Part shown: piece after piece, positions 51,496-61,985 of the stretch
Numbering within the stretch: the stretch's first letter is position 1
Layout of the letters: every line of letters starts with the position of its first letter
DNA from: Temnopleurus reevesii
Taxonomy: Eukaryota > Echinodermata > Echinoidea > Temnopleuroida > Temnopleuridae
DNA length: 64,000 nucleotides
Direction: 5' to 3'
NCBI GenBank assembly: GCA_036244855.1
Contig: BQKZ01000243.1
Location: forward strand, 119,695 to 183,694
Notes under the pieces: model-generated
What the model was told of the DNA's origin: nothing
Seen by the model: the letters and a program-made list of their open reading frames with translations, nothing else
Database searches by the model: none
Made by a program: the position numbers and the translations under genes

Positions 51496-51726
51496 GGCGG
51501 ATTACTAATATATGCAATTTATTTTTGCACCCTCTAGAGACAAAGATTGTTCTTGACAACTCAAAAGCTTGCCCAAGGCTTGCCTGACATAGCAACAAGT
51601 AATGTATGCAAACTGGACTCCAAGTATTATAGTTAAATTGTTACAAACTGGTTCAAGGAATACCACGTAACTATGGACCGTGGCAAAAATTGTGCATAAA
51701 TTTGAATATAATAGCAAACTGGCGCA
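51496..51726 (-). mobile_element. GGCGGGTTTACT MITE copy just upstream of the common exon
   Basis: GGCGGATTACTAATATATGC at the left, then GATTGTTCTTGACAA, CAAGGCTTGCCTGACATAGC, TAATGTATGCAAACTGGA and GTGCATAAATTTGAATATA follow the family in reverse. It ends about 60 bases before the exon at 51785. Confidence 0.72.
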
Positions 51727-51784
51727 TTTTGCAAACATTTTGGACGATTTTTAAATCGGAATGATTCTTGTTTTTATCTTGCAG

Positions 51785-51904
51785 GGTTCTGAGGATTCAA
51801 ACTACGGCCGACCCTCGGATTCTGACCTGTCATTGGACGAGGAGAGAGAAGCGCTTAGAAGAGAGACCGAAAGACAAGCATTAGCACAATTAGAAAAAGC
51901 TAGG
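51785..51904 (+). CDS. CACNB: Calcium channel beta subunit, common exon before the SH3 domain
   Basis: The exon has 40 codons, beginning [20 protein letters not shown] and ending AQLEKAR. This is the hallmark segment of the whole CACNB family (vertebrate [20 protein letters not shown]...AQLEKAK) and the point where alternative N-termini converge. The acceptor is a T-rich tract ending TTGCAG and the donor is GTAAGT; both junctions are phase 0. The charged helix ([23 protein letters not shown]) forms the start of the conserved core ahead of SH3. A short inverted-repeat element ends about 60 bases upstream of the acceptor, and partial copies of this exon follow it. If the donor were skipped, the frame would end at a TGA at 51959-51961. 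Very secure family assignment. Confidence 0.96.
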
Positions 51905-51953
51905 GTAAGTCAATATGATATAGATAGTGCATGGGGTGTCATACACTATACCA

Positions 51954-52040
51954 CATTCTGATCTGTCATTGGACAAGGAGAGAGAAGTGCTTAGAAGAGA
52001 GAAAGAAAGACAAGCATTAGCACAATTAGAAAAAACTAGG
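51954..52040 (+). pseudogene. Partial tandem copy 2 of the common exon, donor retained
   Basis: Offset 136 bases from the true exon, this copy begins mid-exon at the bases for DSDLSL and would read DLSLDKEREVLRREKERQ through LEKTR, followed by an intact GTAAGT donor. Coding changes relative to the exon include E to K, A to V, T to K and A to T. No acceptor precedes it because the repeated unit starts inside the exon and runs into the intron, so it is probably not used as an exon. It could compete as a distal donor, but read-through meets the TGA at 51959-51961 first. Confidence 0.8.
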
Positions 52041-52083
52041 GTAAGTTTATATATTAGTACATGGGCTATCATGCTCTATACTG

Positions 52084-52161
52084 GATTCTGACCTGTCGTT
52101 GGATGAGGAGAGAGAAGTGCTTAGAAGAGAGACCGAAAGACAAGCATTGGCACAATTAGAA
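52084..52161 (+). pseudogene. Partial tandem copy 3 of the common exon, left part
   Basis: Offset 130 bases from copy 2, it carries the codons for [20 protein letters not shown] and on to AQLE, then breaks off. The missing right end (KAR plus donor) is found at 54034-54050. The copy was therefore interrupted by an insertion of about 1.87 kb. The Ala-to-Val change (EREVLRR) is shared with copy 2, so copies 2 and 3 share a later ancestor than either does with the true exon. Confidence 0.78.
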
Positions 52162-54033
52162 CTAGAACTGCATTCGTTACTTGAAAACGAAATGCGACAA
52201 ATGTCGTCTGAATGTGTTTCATTGGAAATGTAATTAAGGTTAATTGAAATTAATTTGATGATCACTGGACACAATCACGGTAATGCATAATTCACCAGAA
52301 ATACATTTATACCATTTTCGTAATTCTATATTTTACTCCAATCGAAAGAAATGAACGAAATAAGGTGTTTAAAACAAAATGGCCTCTAGAATATTATGCT
52401 TTAGTGATTTAAAATTCGACCATGAGGTGACCTTCATTTGACTCCGAACGATGTGCCTGCTAAATGTTAAGGAAATTGAAGGTTATTTAGAAGACGAAAC
52501 ACGTACGGACTCCCGTTTTCCCACATTGGCTGCAACGCACATGTGAACAATGAACGTAGAGTCTACAGGTGTGCACAAAGTGGCGGTTTACTTTGAATTT
52601 TCAATTGTAATTTTATAGGACGTGTTTGGTATCGTTGGAAAGAATAATTCACGAGGAATATATTGGTATCATTTTCGTAATTCTATTTTACTGCAATAAA
52701 GAGAAAATAGTTAAAAAAGATGTTAATACAAAATGGCGTCTAAATTGTTACGCTTGGGTGATTTAAAAAATCCGGCTTTGTGGGGACCTTTATTTGACCC
52801 CAAACGATGTGTCTGCCAAATTTCAAGCAAAATGAAGTTTATTTAGGGGACCAAAAACGGTTTCAAGTTTTCCGACATTGACAATGCATGCAGCGCACGT
52901 GCGAACAATGAACGCAAAGTATATACAGGGGTGCACAAAGTGGCGGTTTACTTTAAATTTTCAAAAGTAACATATATCATATTTGGTATTGCATGAAAGG
53001 AAATTTCAAGGCGGTCATTTTAAGCTCACTCTCAATAAATAAAAATCATAGATAAGCATTTTAACCAAGATTACGTAACGCCTTGTAAAATGAGGTTTTA
53101 GGGTGATTATGTCATGATGACGTCATCAAATTTTCTGAGATTTGGCACATAGTTATGAATTATATAGATGCATATACCTACTAAATTTGGGATCTGTAGC
53201 TTGATAACCCGCGATTTTACAGCGAGTTGAAGTTATTCCGGCAATTCCTTGAATATCATGAACTTGAGGGCAATTTTTCTCCAATTTGTTCAGTTGTGAC
53301 GTCATAATTTTTTTAGATGGGTCAAAAGAGTATATTCTGAAATGTCTAAAGTTTGAAAAGGGTGCGGATTTACGAAGGCATAACAGAGTTGTGGCCAATT
53401 GAAGAAAACCATTTTTGAAACTTTAGAGGGCGCTATCTATGTCAGACAGAATCATTGAGGCGTGAAAATCAGTGGTAATGTATGTATTGAAATTGTGAAT
53501 ATATGCTGAAAGTTTGAGTTGAAAATGATTTGATTTGAAAAAGTTATGGCAAGTTTTCATATTTAGGAATAACGTCTTTAAGAAATGTCATGATTTTTTA
53601 TTTTAGGAAAAGCGGACTTGAATTTTGAGTATGAAGAAGGAATATTTTCTATTAAATTGAAATTACAAAGTTTGAGACCACTTCTTGAATGGTCTTCAGG
53701 AATTTATTTGAAGTCTGTAGCATACTAGATAATGAAGTTATGAAAGATATTAGGGGGACATGGAATCGGCCCTGAAAAGTACAAAATGGTGCCTGGAGGT
53801 TTACGCATGAATGATATCGGATAATGAAGGGTCAGGTGATCAAGATGAGATGTTACTTGAGATGTGTATGAAATTTGAAGTGAATTGAAGATTAGGAAGA
53901 TACTTAATTAGGACCCACAAGAAACACGCGCAAAACAAATGCAATTTTGTGGAAGATCAAGAAGAAGAAGAAGAAGAAAAAGAATTGTGCAGAATGTGAA
54001 CGAAAACAAGCAAATGTCGTGGGACGACATTTG
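52162..54033. mobile_element. ~1.87 kb non-autonomous element splitting exon copy 3; terminal hairpin, Helentron-like features
   Basis: The boundaries come from comparison with the uninterrupted exon and are good to a few bases. No open frame of useful size is seen inside. Near the left end (52198-52208) lies CAAATGTCGTC. At the right end (54011-54033) the same motif forms a tight hairpin: CAAATGTCGT, three Gs, then ACGACATTTG. A (GAA)n-like run precedes it at about 53959-53982. Two diverged tandem units of about 355 bases fill 52280-52990. A right-end stem-loop plus a matching motif near the left end, with insertion into an A/T dinucleotide site, resembles Helitron-like/Helentron non-autonomous elements. 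That class call is inference. Confidence 0.65.
52280..52990. repeat. Two ~355-bp tandem units inside the inserted element
   Basis: The motifs TCGTAATTCTAT, ACAAAATGGC, ACGATGTG, GAACAATGAACG and GTGCACAAAGTGGCGGTTTAC appear in the same order twice, about 355 bases apart. The copies are diverged by substitutions and small indels, so the duplication is old relative to the insertion family. Confidence 0.7.
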
Positions 54034-54050
54034 AAAAAGCTAGGGTAAGT
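54034..54050 (+). pseudogene. Right remnant of exon copy 3 with GTAAGT donor
   Basis: Directly after the element, the bases for the last residues (K-A-R) and the donor GTAAGT continue. The intron start then matches the sequence after the true exon (CAATATGATATAGATAGTG) up to about 54078. A fourth, very short copy start (bases resembling DSxxSLx) is seen at 54111-54133 before similarity is lost. Confidence 0.7.
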
Positions 54051-54261
54051 CAATATGATATAGATAGTGTATGGTCTAACATATACATATACATATATGG
54101 TCTAACTATACTGGATTCTGTTATGTCATTGGCGAGATGGATTTTGTACGTGACAAATAACTGAAGAATCCCAAGTTCTGGTTTGGTTTACCAAGGCTGC
54201 AGGCCAGGGTGAATAAACCAACATGGCAGATAATTTAGTCATTTGGATTTTACATAGTCCA

Positions 54262-54332
54262 GGGCCCTGTAACAACCGTAAGTGCATTGGAAACCAAAAT
54301 TGATTGTATCTCTTTTTGCGTTACAGGCCCCT
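54262..54332. mobile_element. Small foldback element with GGGCCCTGTAAC ends
   Basis: GGGCCCTGTAAC is mirrored by GTTACAGGCCCC over about 71 bases; inner pairing is weak. It resembles the ends of the 7248-7397 element. Confidence 0.55.
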
Positions 54333-54650
54333 GTTGGTGATGAATTTGTATTATAGTAAGATGGTTCTGAAATCTGAAAACTTTACAAAACATCACAGCA
54401 CGTTACATTATGACTGTTAATTGATGAAAGCCTTGAATTTATAAAATAAACATTGTATATTTTCTGGAACGTTTTAAATCTTTGGATTTGCCTCATTTCC
54501 ACCAATATGGGCTCCTTTTAATATCCCTTTCCAGCAATGTGATTATGAATCAACACATCATATATTTTTAAGAATAGTGATCGCTGTTTTGTATCATACT
54601 TATGAAGAAAGTGTTATCTAATCCATTTTGTTTGTTTATTTTCTTTTCAG

Positions 54651-54773
54651 ACAAAGCCAGTTGCCTTTGCGGTACGAACAAATGTAAATTATGACGGTTC
54701 TGTAGATGACGACTCCCCTGTACAAGGATGCGCAATATCATTTGAGTGTAAAGACTTCTTACATATAAAAGAG
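54651..54773 (+). CDS. CACNB: Calcium channel beta subunit, SH3 domain exon, first half
   Basis: The exon has 41 codons, [16 protein letters not shown] through CKDFLHIKE, between a strong acceptor (T-rich, TTTTCAG) and the donor GTAAGT, phase 0 on both sides. [12 protein letters not shown] is the near-invariant start of the CACNB SH3 core, and KDFLHIKE ends just before the conserved Trp pair of the next exon. The variable RT-loop stretch ([12 protein letters not shown]) has the usual acidic character and length. A tRNA-derived SINE begins only about 16 bases beyond the donor. Secure. Confidence 0.97.
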
Positions 54774-54789
54774 GTAAGTTATTGATTTT

Positions 54790-55077
54790 TAATAATAATA
54801 ATAATGTTGGCTACTTGTATAGCGCACAGGTCCACCTTATCGGTGCTCATGGTGCTGAAAGCTTTACACTCACTATTACCCAGCTCTAGCTGGCAGCCAT
54901 TACGGCGCTCCGCATTACAAGGAATTTCTTCCTGCCGTCCCCATTTACCTCACCTGGGTCGAGTGCAGCACAATATGGATGAATTTCTTGCTGAAGGAAA
55001 TTGACGCCCTAGGTGGGACTCGAACCTACGACCTTCTAGTTGAAAGGCGAGAGTCCGATCCACTACACTACGGCGCC
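54790..55077 (-). mobile_element. tRNA-derived SINE next to the SH3 exon donor
   Basis: The minus-strand head is GGCGCCGTAGTGTAGTGG with B-box GGTTCGAGTCC, and the (AAT)n tail is at 54790-54805. It is highly similar to 24298-24571, implying recent activity of the family. The tail lies only ~16 bases after the donor at 54774. Confidence 0.88.
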
Positions 55078-55505
55078 TCTATATCATAGAGATGCCAATG
55101 CAAAAGCATACTTTTTCATAGAACAAATTTGATATTATGGGAAACCAAAAGTAAAGACATTCATAATTAGGCGTTCAAATTTCCTTCTTTAGACGGGAGC
55201 ATTTAATCGTAATGGTTCGTATTCTCATCTTTCAACCAGAGGATTGCAAATAAAATCAGATTCACTGAGTTGATGCTTGTGTTTTATGTTTGTGGTGTTT
55301 CAATGATGTAATGGGCAGGCTAAACAGAAAATAACTTTGTACTTGAAATGAAGGAGTTTGAAGTGTACCAAATCTCACAAAAGCTGCTCCCATTTTACCT
55401 TAACAATGTGTTTTGATTTTAAGTATACCACCTCATGAAATATTACAACATTTCATTTTCAGAATGTACTCTTTGTAACCCCTTTGGACATATTTTCTCC
55501 AACAG

Positions 55506-55633
55506 AAATACAACAATGACTGGTGGATTGGTAAATTAGTGAAGGAAGGAGCTGATATAGGCTTCATCCCCAGCCCAGCTAAGCTAGAAAACATGAGATT
55601 ACAAGCCTCGGGGACAAGAAATAGACTTGGAAA
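55506..55633 (+). CDS. CACNB: Calcium channel beta subunit, SH3 domain exon, second half
   Basis: The exon has 42 codons plus two bases. It begins [15 protein letters not shown] and continues through [16 protein letters not shown] to GTRNRLG. The double Trp, the basic GKLVKEG turn and the FIPSP motif are SH3 landmarks shared with all CACNB proteins. The acceptor is CTCCAACAG. The donor GTGAGT at 55634 leaves a phase-2 junction (codon AA|x). Reading on without splicing would meet a TGA at once (55635-55637), so splicing here is required. The short NRLG end resembles the start of the HOOK in vertebrate CACNB1 (QNRLGSSKSG). Secure. Confidence 0.96.
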
Positions 55634-55780
55634 GTGAGTAGCGTGCATGATCAAAACAACGTCGCTTTTGTCTGGTATTATTTGATCTCATTAAAATAAG
55701 TTCCTTCTAAATTCGTTCAATTAGAAATAATTCTACAAGATCATGAGGAGAAAGTCAATCCTAACTGTATAAAGAAGATC

Positions 55781-55961
55781 TATGGAGTGTTGCTCAAAAG
55801 TTGCAATTGATCGCAAGTTGCAGTTGATTGGAACGCGCCAATCAACATCATTGTTTCATGCGCATCTTGTTGAATGCGCACATCGCGCGCGAATAGAAAT
55901 GCGCGTTACAATTTCCGAAGTTGCAGTTGATTTACAGTTGATTTTGAGCAACACTCCCTTA
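55781..55961. mobile_element. Foldback MITE, GTGTTGCTCAAAA family, copy 3
   Basis: GGAGTGTTGCTCAAAAGTTG at the left is mirrored by ATTTTGAGCAACACTCCCTTA at the right. Inner AAGTTGCAGTTGATT repeats and GCGCG-containing centre as in 37578-37740. It lies about 150 bases after the exon at 55506-55633. Confidence 0.8.
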
Positions 55962-56475
55962 GTCTCATGGATTTATGCTGAAATCCATGAGATTGAAATG
56001 GTTGAATATTATTGGATTGGCTACTCATGATATTAAGTATCATTTTCTAATTGAACAAATTTAAAGCTAGAAGTCTAGTATGTTCCGTACGGCATTTTTC
56101 AGTATTGCCACAAAAAAATTGGCTCATATAATGCAGCTGTAAAAGTCTTTACTAGTTGATAAAAGCTATTGGTTGTAAACAATATCAAGCTGTTCTTTCC
56201 TCTTTGAAAATCATGAATTTATGAGGATTATATGTTGTATGGAATGCAATCCTCCATTCTACTTTTGTTGATGGTCAGAATTTATCAGGAATCTGTAATG
56301 TGTACCCCACTGGCTCTGAACGATGTATGGGTGATGAATTTTGCTTGCAAAGTCTTGTTCCCCAATTAAAAGTCAAAATTAAATTTTGAAATACCCATCA
56401 GATAATTTGCAATTTCTTCCGGCTCAAAAGTAATTATGAAATCCATCTTGGTGACCATTATCTTTCCTTCATTAT

Positions 56476-56690
56476 GAGCAGAAAGGACAAAAGAATTGGA
56501 AAAAGTAAATTAATACATTCAATTCCTTACAACAGCGTTTTCAACACGAAATAAAGCAGCTTCCCTGCTTATTCGCTGAACAGGTGGCACACTTCTTTAC
56601 AGAATAAGAGGGAGATTTCTTTTTGTGTGTTTTAGCTGTTAATGCCTGACTGGAAGGTTTTACTTTGTCCAAACCATTTGTCCTTACTTG
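56476..56690. mobile_element. Diverged relative of the 4969-5212 MITE
   Basis: GAGCAGAAAGGACAAAAGAA at the left and ACTTTGTCCAAACCATTTGT on the right keep the degenerate terminal repeats. Inner AATAAGAGGGAGATTTCTTTT also matches 2281-2310. Confidence 0.6.
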
Positions 56691-59600
56691 TATGCCTATA
56701 ACATCCATCTGTAAACACAGGAAAATTTTATTCTCAAACCAATGGATAGCCGTTTAACTCATGGTATGTTGTAGGTGAATTGTGGATGTGTCGTAGTATG
56801 AATTTATAAATCATTACTGACCTATATTGTGTACTCGGCTCTCAAAAGTGAGCTGTGAACAAATACATCGCACAAATCTTTATGCATCTATAACAGAATT
56901 GCAAAGCTACTCATTCATGAGCAGTAGATTATTTGCATTTTTTAATTTTGTCACATTAATAAAGTAAGATCAGTGTATCGAAGGAACCCAAGGGTTACGG
57001 GAAAATGACCATTATAGACAGGTAACCTCTTTATATGGGAGTAATGCTGGTTAACACTAAGACAGGTGGATGCTGAGGAAGTTTTGAATAATTTCCTTTT
57101 TTCCTTTCATCACTCCATGCGAGTTCAGAGACAGTACAGGGTACACATTAGTCTCTGTCTCACGCTTTTGAGTTTCGTTCTACTATACGCAGAACATACT
57201 TAGATATGGATATATCAACATATCTTGTTGTACATGCTCTGTCTTTTTCTGTCCATCTGTTTTTTCTGTTGTAATTCGTATTTGTTCCTTGTTCTTCTCA
57301 CTTTTGTGCATTGTGGGATGTGTGTTTGTTTGTATATATATATATATATAGTTATGGTATCAATATCAAATCAGCTTTCATATGTTAAGAATAAATTCTG
57401 TTGTCAACTATGTGGTACACTTTATCCCTGGGTACCAGAATTCATAGCATCCTTCTATTTGAATTGGATCAAAACCCTGCTTTTTTGTCAAGAATAGTTT
57501 TGGTTACTCATCTCGAAAGAAGTTAATTTTATCACATATAAATAACTTAAATCCATTTTGATTCATCAAAATTTCCTTGCTCTAAACCACCCCAAAATAT
57601 TCACATTGTTCCACAACAATCTTTTTATTGTAATGAAAAGAAAAATCACCAAAACATCACTCCTTTCATGGCACAATGGGAACCAAAACTTCTTCAAATG
57701 TAATATTGACCTAGATCACCCAAGTGTCTTGTACATCAATTGGTTTGTCAGATATGTCATTCTGTATGTTACACTGGTGACATAGAGGTGAATATATGTA
57801 TAAAACACTGTAGTTAACTCTATACTTGCTTCTGTCGACTCCAGTCAGAAATGCTGACTCACTTCTGTCGACTCTGGTCGACAAGTTGAGCACACAATAC
57901 CCCACACTTTCAAGAAAACCTAGCAGTCCTGGGTTACATAATGCAGCAGTTTAAGAGTTAAACAGCAATGACATCTGATCATGTTACTTAGGGCTTTATT
58001 GGGAGATCACCAAGGTGAGGGGAAAAATGAAAGAGAAAAAGATTGGAGGGGAAGCTAAAGAGCGAAAAGAGAAGAAACAGGAACTCATCCATGTATGTTT
58101 CTCCATGGTGCTGGGGTTGGAACCTAGAAATGTAACTAATTTCATAGCTTTCATCATAACCAAACTCTAATCTCTGTTTATTTTTACCACAAGGGATTAT
58201 TTGCAATCAGATTACATGAGGAGGTAGGGAAATTTTTCTTTGGCAATGTTGTTCAAAATTAGTTGAATAGTGTAAACTTGACAAGGAAAGAGAAATGCGA
58301 ACGTTTGTCTTAAAATAACCCATGCAGCAGTTTGGTGGTTGAATATTTCGAAAAAAGAATGATGGTAAATTGGTGGAAAGTGTTATGTTCCTTGTCCGAT
58401 TCTTCTGCATTTCAGTTCATGACTTTGGTTTGCTTTAACTCCCAAGATATCAAATGAATCCCTTTACCTAATATCCTTCAGTGAAACAGGAAATGTTGGG
58501 TTTGAATCAATTCCCTATCGCCCGTTGTTTTTCCGTCTCTCCTCCGTCTCGTTTATTGTTCACCCCAAAATCGCCCACAAGGGAGATTTAAAACGTTATA
58601 GACCTAAGAAAAACCAGTTCCTAAATGTATTATTCTTTATTTCTTTGTTAAGGAAAACCTGCATGAAATTTATTTCACTGTCTCTATTTTTTTTGCATTT
58701 GGCATGATGCAAATTGGTTATTTGGAAGCTATTGATATTTTGTTATTCTGCATTTATGTCATCTGAAACATTGGATTTCAGGAAAAAATTTTTCTAAAGA
58801 TGAGTGAAGATGAAGTCTATAAAGCATTTTTCCTAATAAAATAATGTTTTCAGAATAGTTTTGGTTTCGGGCTTTGAAAGGACTTTCAAAGTATATATTC
58901 AACAATGAATGTATCATTAAAATTAGTCTATTTCTATTATGTCACTTTAGAGTTTGAAAAAAATGTTAAAGATTATCTAGCGAGACCGAATAAAAAACAC
59001 CACAAAGTAAGCCCTGTGTATCAAACCTTAAAGCGGAATTATATACGCAGAACGCTCCATCTCGGTTATAGAAAAACATCACTTTAATAGTTGACCATCA
59101 TGAATAGGTTTCATATCGCTGAAGAATTCCCATAGCGGTCTTTGACTCGATGCTTGATGAGAGCTAAATAAAGATCCAATATCCATTATGCCTCCTGCAC
59201 TGCGATCGCATTGAGATGATTTCAATTCATGTTGTGAACCATATCACTGAGCACGGATAGATGCTCCACGACAATATTGCATTATGTAAAATGAATCTGT
59301 CCGTATTGCACTCTAAACAAGCGTGCATGAGCACTTGTTGTAGACAGATGGCCCCAACCTAAGCCCCATGGGAATTGCTTGGTCTTAAGAGAGGTTATCC
59401 TCTATGTCCGTTTTCTGAAGAATGCTTTTAGCTCTAGTGGAAATATAAATATTATATAGGATTTTTATTCTCAATTTAATTTATGTGATATACTTATTGT
59501 TGGTCTGTGAAATAATTCAAGGGATGCTGCTGTAAGCATCTTCGATATTGAAATTTAAATTTTTATATATATCTAGTAAATTATTCTACGGTACTGCTCA

Positions 59601-61019
59601 AAGTGCAAGAGAGGAAAAGGTTAAAGCCCCATCGTGGTGTTGGTATAGCTAAGGAAGATATATATTTGAACAATCATACACATGTAGTTCTCAAATTTTA
59701 CAAAGATGTAATATAGAAATATGAACTTAAAAGTATACTTTTCATTATATTGTGATCTTCTCTCTAAAAATGTATGTGTGGTGTTATGATTTTGTTGATT
59801 TTGCCATTACCTTTTGTTTTGATTTGTTGATAATTTTGCAAATTGATTTTTGTTTATCATCAGATGTTGATGATAACTAACAATTTTCTATGATCCTTTC
59901 TTTTCCCCCACCCTTTTTGTTCTTTTGTTTTCACCACACACCCACTGCTAAACCCCCTTTACTGAATTGGCATGTTTGATATGAAATTTGAATGATGTTT
60001 TTCTGCATTGATGATTGGATTATTCTATTTTCATTTTGCCTAATTTTGCTATGATTTTGCGTTCTTGATTTTCACTTGATACATGTGGGAATGATCTTGC
60101 TTGTTTTTTGTAATGTATTCATGGCTTGTGTGCATGGCACATTTCCTTTTCAATTATCTCGTTCATATTTGTATGAAATCTTAAATGATTGATGATTTTG
60201 ATTTTCTTTTCATCATGAAAATATTTTTAATACATATCATTGTTAATGTTTGCACTATGATAACAATTGTCTATCTTCGATATCACAATATGTTTCCATT
60301 TTAATCGATCGATCTCTATAATTGTCACATTATGGGCTGCCTTGTTCTGGACCAAATTCCCCTAAATGCTACTTTCCTTTGGAATTCCTTGGTTAACCCT
60401 GTATACCAATTTTATCCTCTTGAAACAATACATTTCCTTTCACCATACACCTACACAAAATCATTATTTTCCCATTGCCTCCTTTTGGGCATTACATTCA
60501 AACCAACCAAATGTACCCCGTTTTAACTAAAAATCATAATACCGACACATAACCATTTTTCTAACCTTTCAACTATCTTACAAATAAAAAAAAATACACT
60601 TTTCCCTATTATCTGAGCTGGAATTTAACTTTGATTTAATTTTCCCCTTTTACCTTTGAAATTTTAATCCATACAAATATTCAAACTTTGTGATCTGTTT
60701 TCCTATCTTTGATATACTGTTCCAATGTGACTAACAAAATACATGTACTATCCCTTGTGTTTATTGATAAATAATATTGCTGTGATTCCTAACCCCCTTG
60801 TGTAATAATATTGCACACACTGATTGCTGTGGCTTAATCTGTGTATTCAACGGAACCCTCTAATGCTTTACTAGTTGAACCCTCCCTCCCCCAATTCACA
60901 TATATATATATATATCAATTCAATCCCTTTCCATCTGCTCTCATTATACCCACATTTGCCCTGGTAAAAAAAAATCAACAACCCTATCTCTCATACCCAT
61001 TATTTCTGCCTATCTCTGC

Positions 61020-61510
61020 CTATCTCTCCCCTCTCACATTATTTCTACCCATACCCTACCCCCTCTCCCCTCCCCATTCCTGTCTCTCCCTTCCCCTTCT
61101 CCTGCCTCTTCCCTCCCCACCCCTGCCTCTTTCCTCCCCCTCCCCTGCCTCTCCCCTGCTTTTCCCCTCTCATGCCTCTCTCCATCCACCTGTCCTGCCT
61201 CTCCTCTCCCCTGTCCTGCCTACCCCTCTGTCCTGCCTCCCCCTGTCCTGCCTCCCCCTGTCCTGCCTTCCCCTCCCCCTCTCTTGTCTCCCCTCTCATG
61301 CCTCTCCCCATCCTCCTGTCCTACCTCTCCTCTCATCTGTCCTGCCTACCTGTCTCTCCTGTCTCTCAAATCTCTTTTCCCTCCTCTGCACCCTCTCTAC
61401 CCCTCTCTACCTGCTCTCCCTCTGCTCTCCCTCTGCTCTCCCCCTCTCCCCACAACCCCATACTCCCCATACCCCCCCCTCTCTCTCTCTCTCTCTCTGC
61501 CTCTTTCACC
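61020..61510. repeat. CT-rich minisatellite upstream of the HOOK exon
   Basis: An almost pure pyrimidine plus strand with irregular repeats of CTGTCCTGCCTCCCC and CCCTCTCATGCCTCTC, ending in (CT)n at about 61480-61500. Long Pro/Leu/Ser frames on + and Gly/Arg/Glu frames on - are artefacts of composition. Confidence 0.92.
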
Positions 61511-61976
61511 CTCTCCCATTCTTCCTCTTCCTTCTCTGAAAACGGGATCTTTATTTGACTCCATTTCATTGACCCGCAATATAATCTTAACACTATCCTA
61601 TTTCATGGTCTCAATGTGATATCCTAACTATATGGTGTTACCTTTATCTAACCCATATTGATTGGTGTATTGGTTTCCTGCTGGTACCCTGTTTTTCTTT
61701 TGACCTCCCGATATATTTCATTTTTACTGAACCTCAACCAATTTTTGTCACAAATTAAAAATCATCTATCATATACTCTTCCTCATTCTGCCTTCACTTA
61801 CATCATATTCTTGCAATGGACCTTCCTCAAATTAACTTCATATGCATCACATTGACTTAACATTATATATTCATTTTTACAAAATGACACTGCCCGATCA
61901 CAAACATTTCATATCAAATCCCCGTTTCCATCACATGGGTGCCTTGTATACCCCTTTCACACTCGTCGTTGCCCCT

Positions 61977-61985
61977 TAGCAGCAG
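61977..61985 (+). promoter_or_regulatory. Triple tandem splice acceptor (TAG CAG CAG)
   Basis: After a pyrimidine-rich stretch the bases TAGCAGCAG give three acceptors three bases apart. Each choice still completes an Asn codon from the upstream AA and only adds or removes one Ser. NAGNAG acceptors are a known source of single-residue isoforms. Confidence 0.6.

Larger units (their letters stand above)
28335..51784 (+). other. Long CACNB intron upstream of the common exon
   Basis: About 23.4 kb without a recognised exon. Contents: exon-end copies near 28.5 kb, small inverted-repeat elements, GA and TG microsatellites, the second copy of the 935-bp segment, a 270-bp tandem, a possible retrotransposon fragment, an RFX-type site near 40.6 kb, a CT-rich block at 43.4-43.9 kb and a GC-richer patch at 43.9-44.3 kb. 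Large parts (for example 28.9-30.2, 31-33, 38-39.5, 41-43.3, 44.6-48.1 and 49-51.4 kb) show only AT-rich intron. Confidence 0.65.
55634..61979 (+). other. CACNB intron between the SH3 and HOOK exons
   Basis: The 6.3 kb contains two inverted-repeat elements (55781-55961, 56476-56690), a short TA repeat near 57340, and the large CT-rich minisatellite at about 61020-61510. The stretch 59130-59420 is non-repetitive and more complex than its surroundings and could be a conserved non-coding element, but no function can be read from it. Vertebrate genes carry alternative exons around this position; none could be recognised. Confidence 0.6.

Noticed and set aside
60841..61619. Long Pro/Leu/Ser open frames (+) and Gly/Arg/Glu frames (-)
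   Set aside because: Produced by the CT-rich minisatellite, which lacks stop codons by composition; no domain and no splice support.
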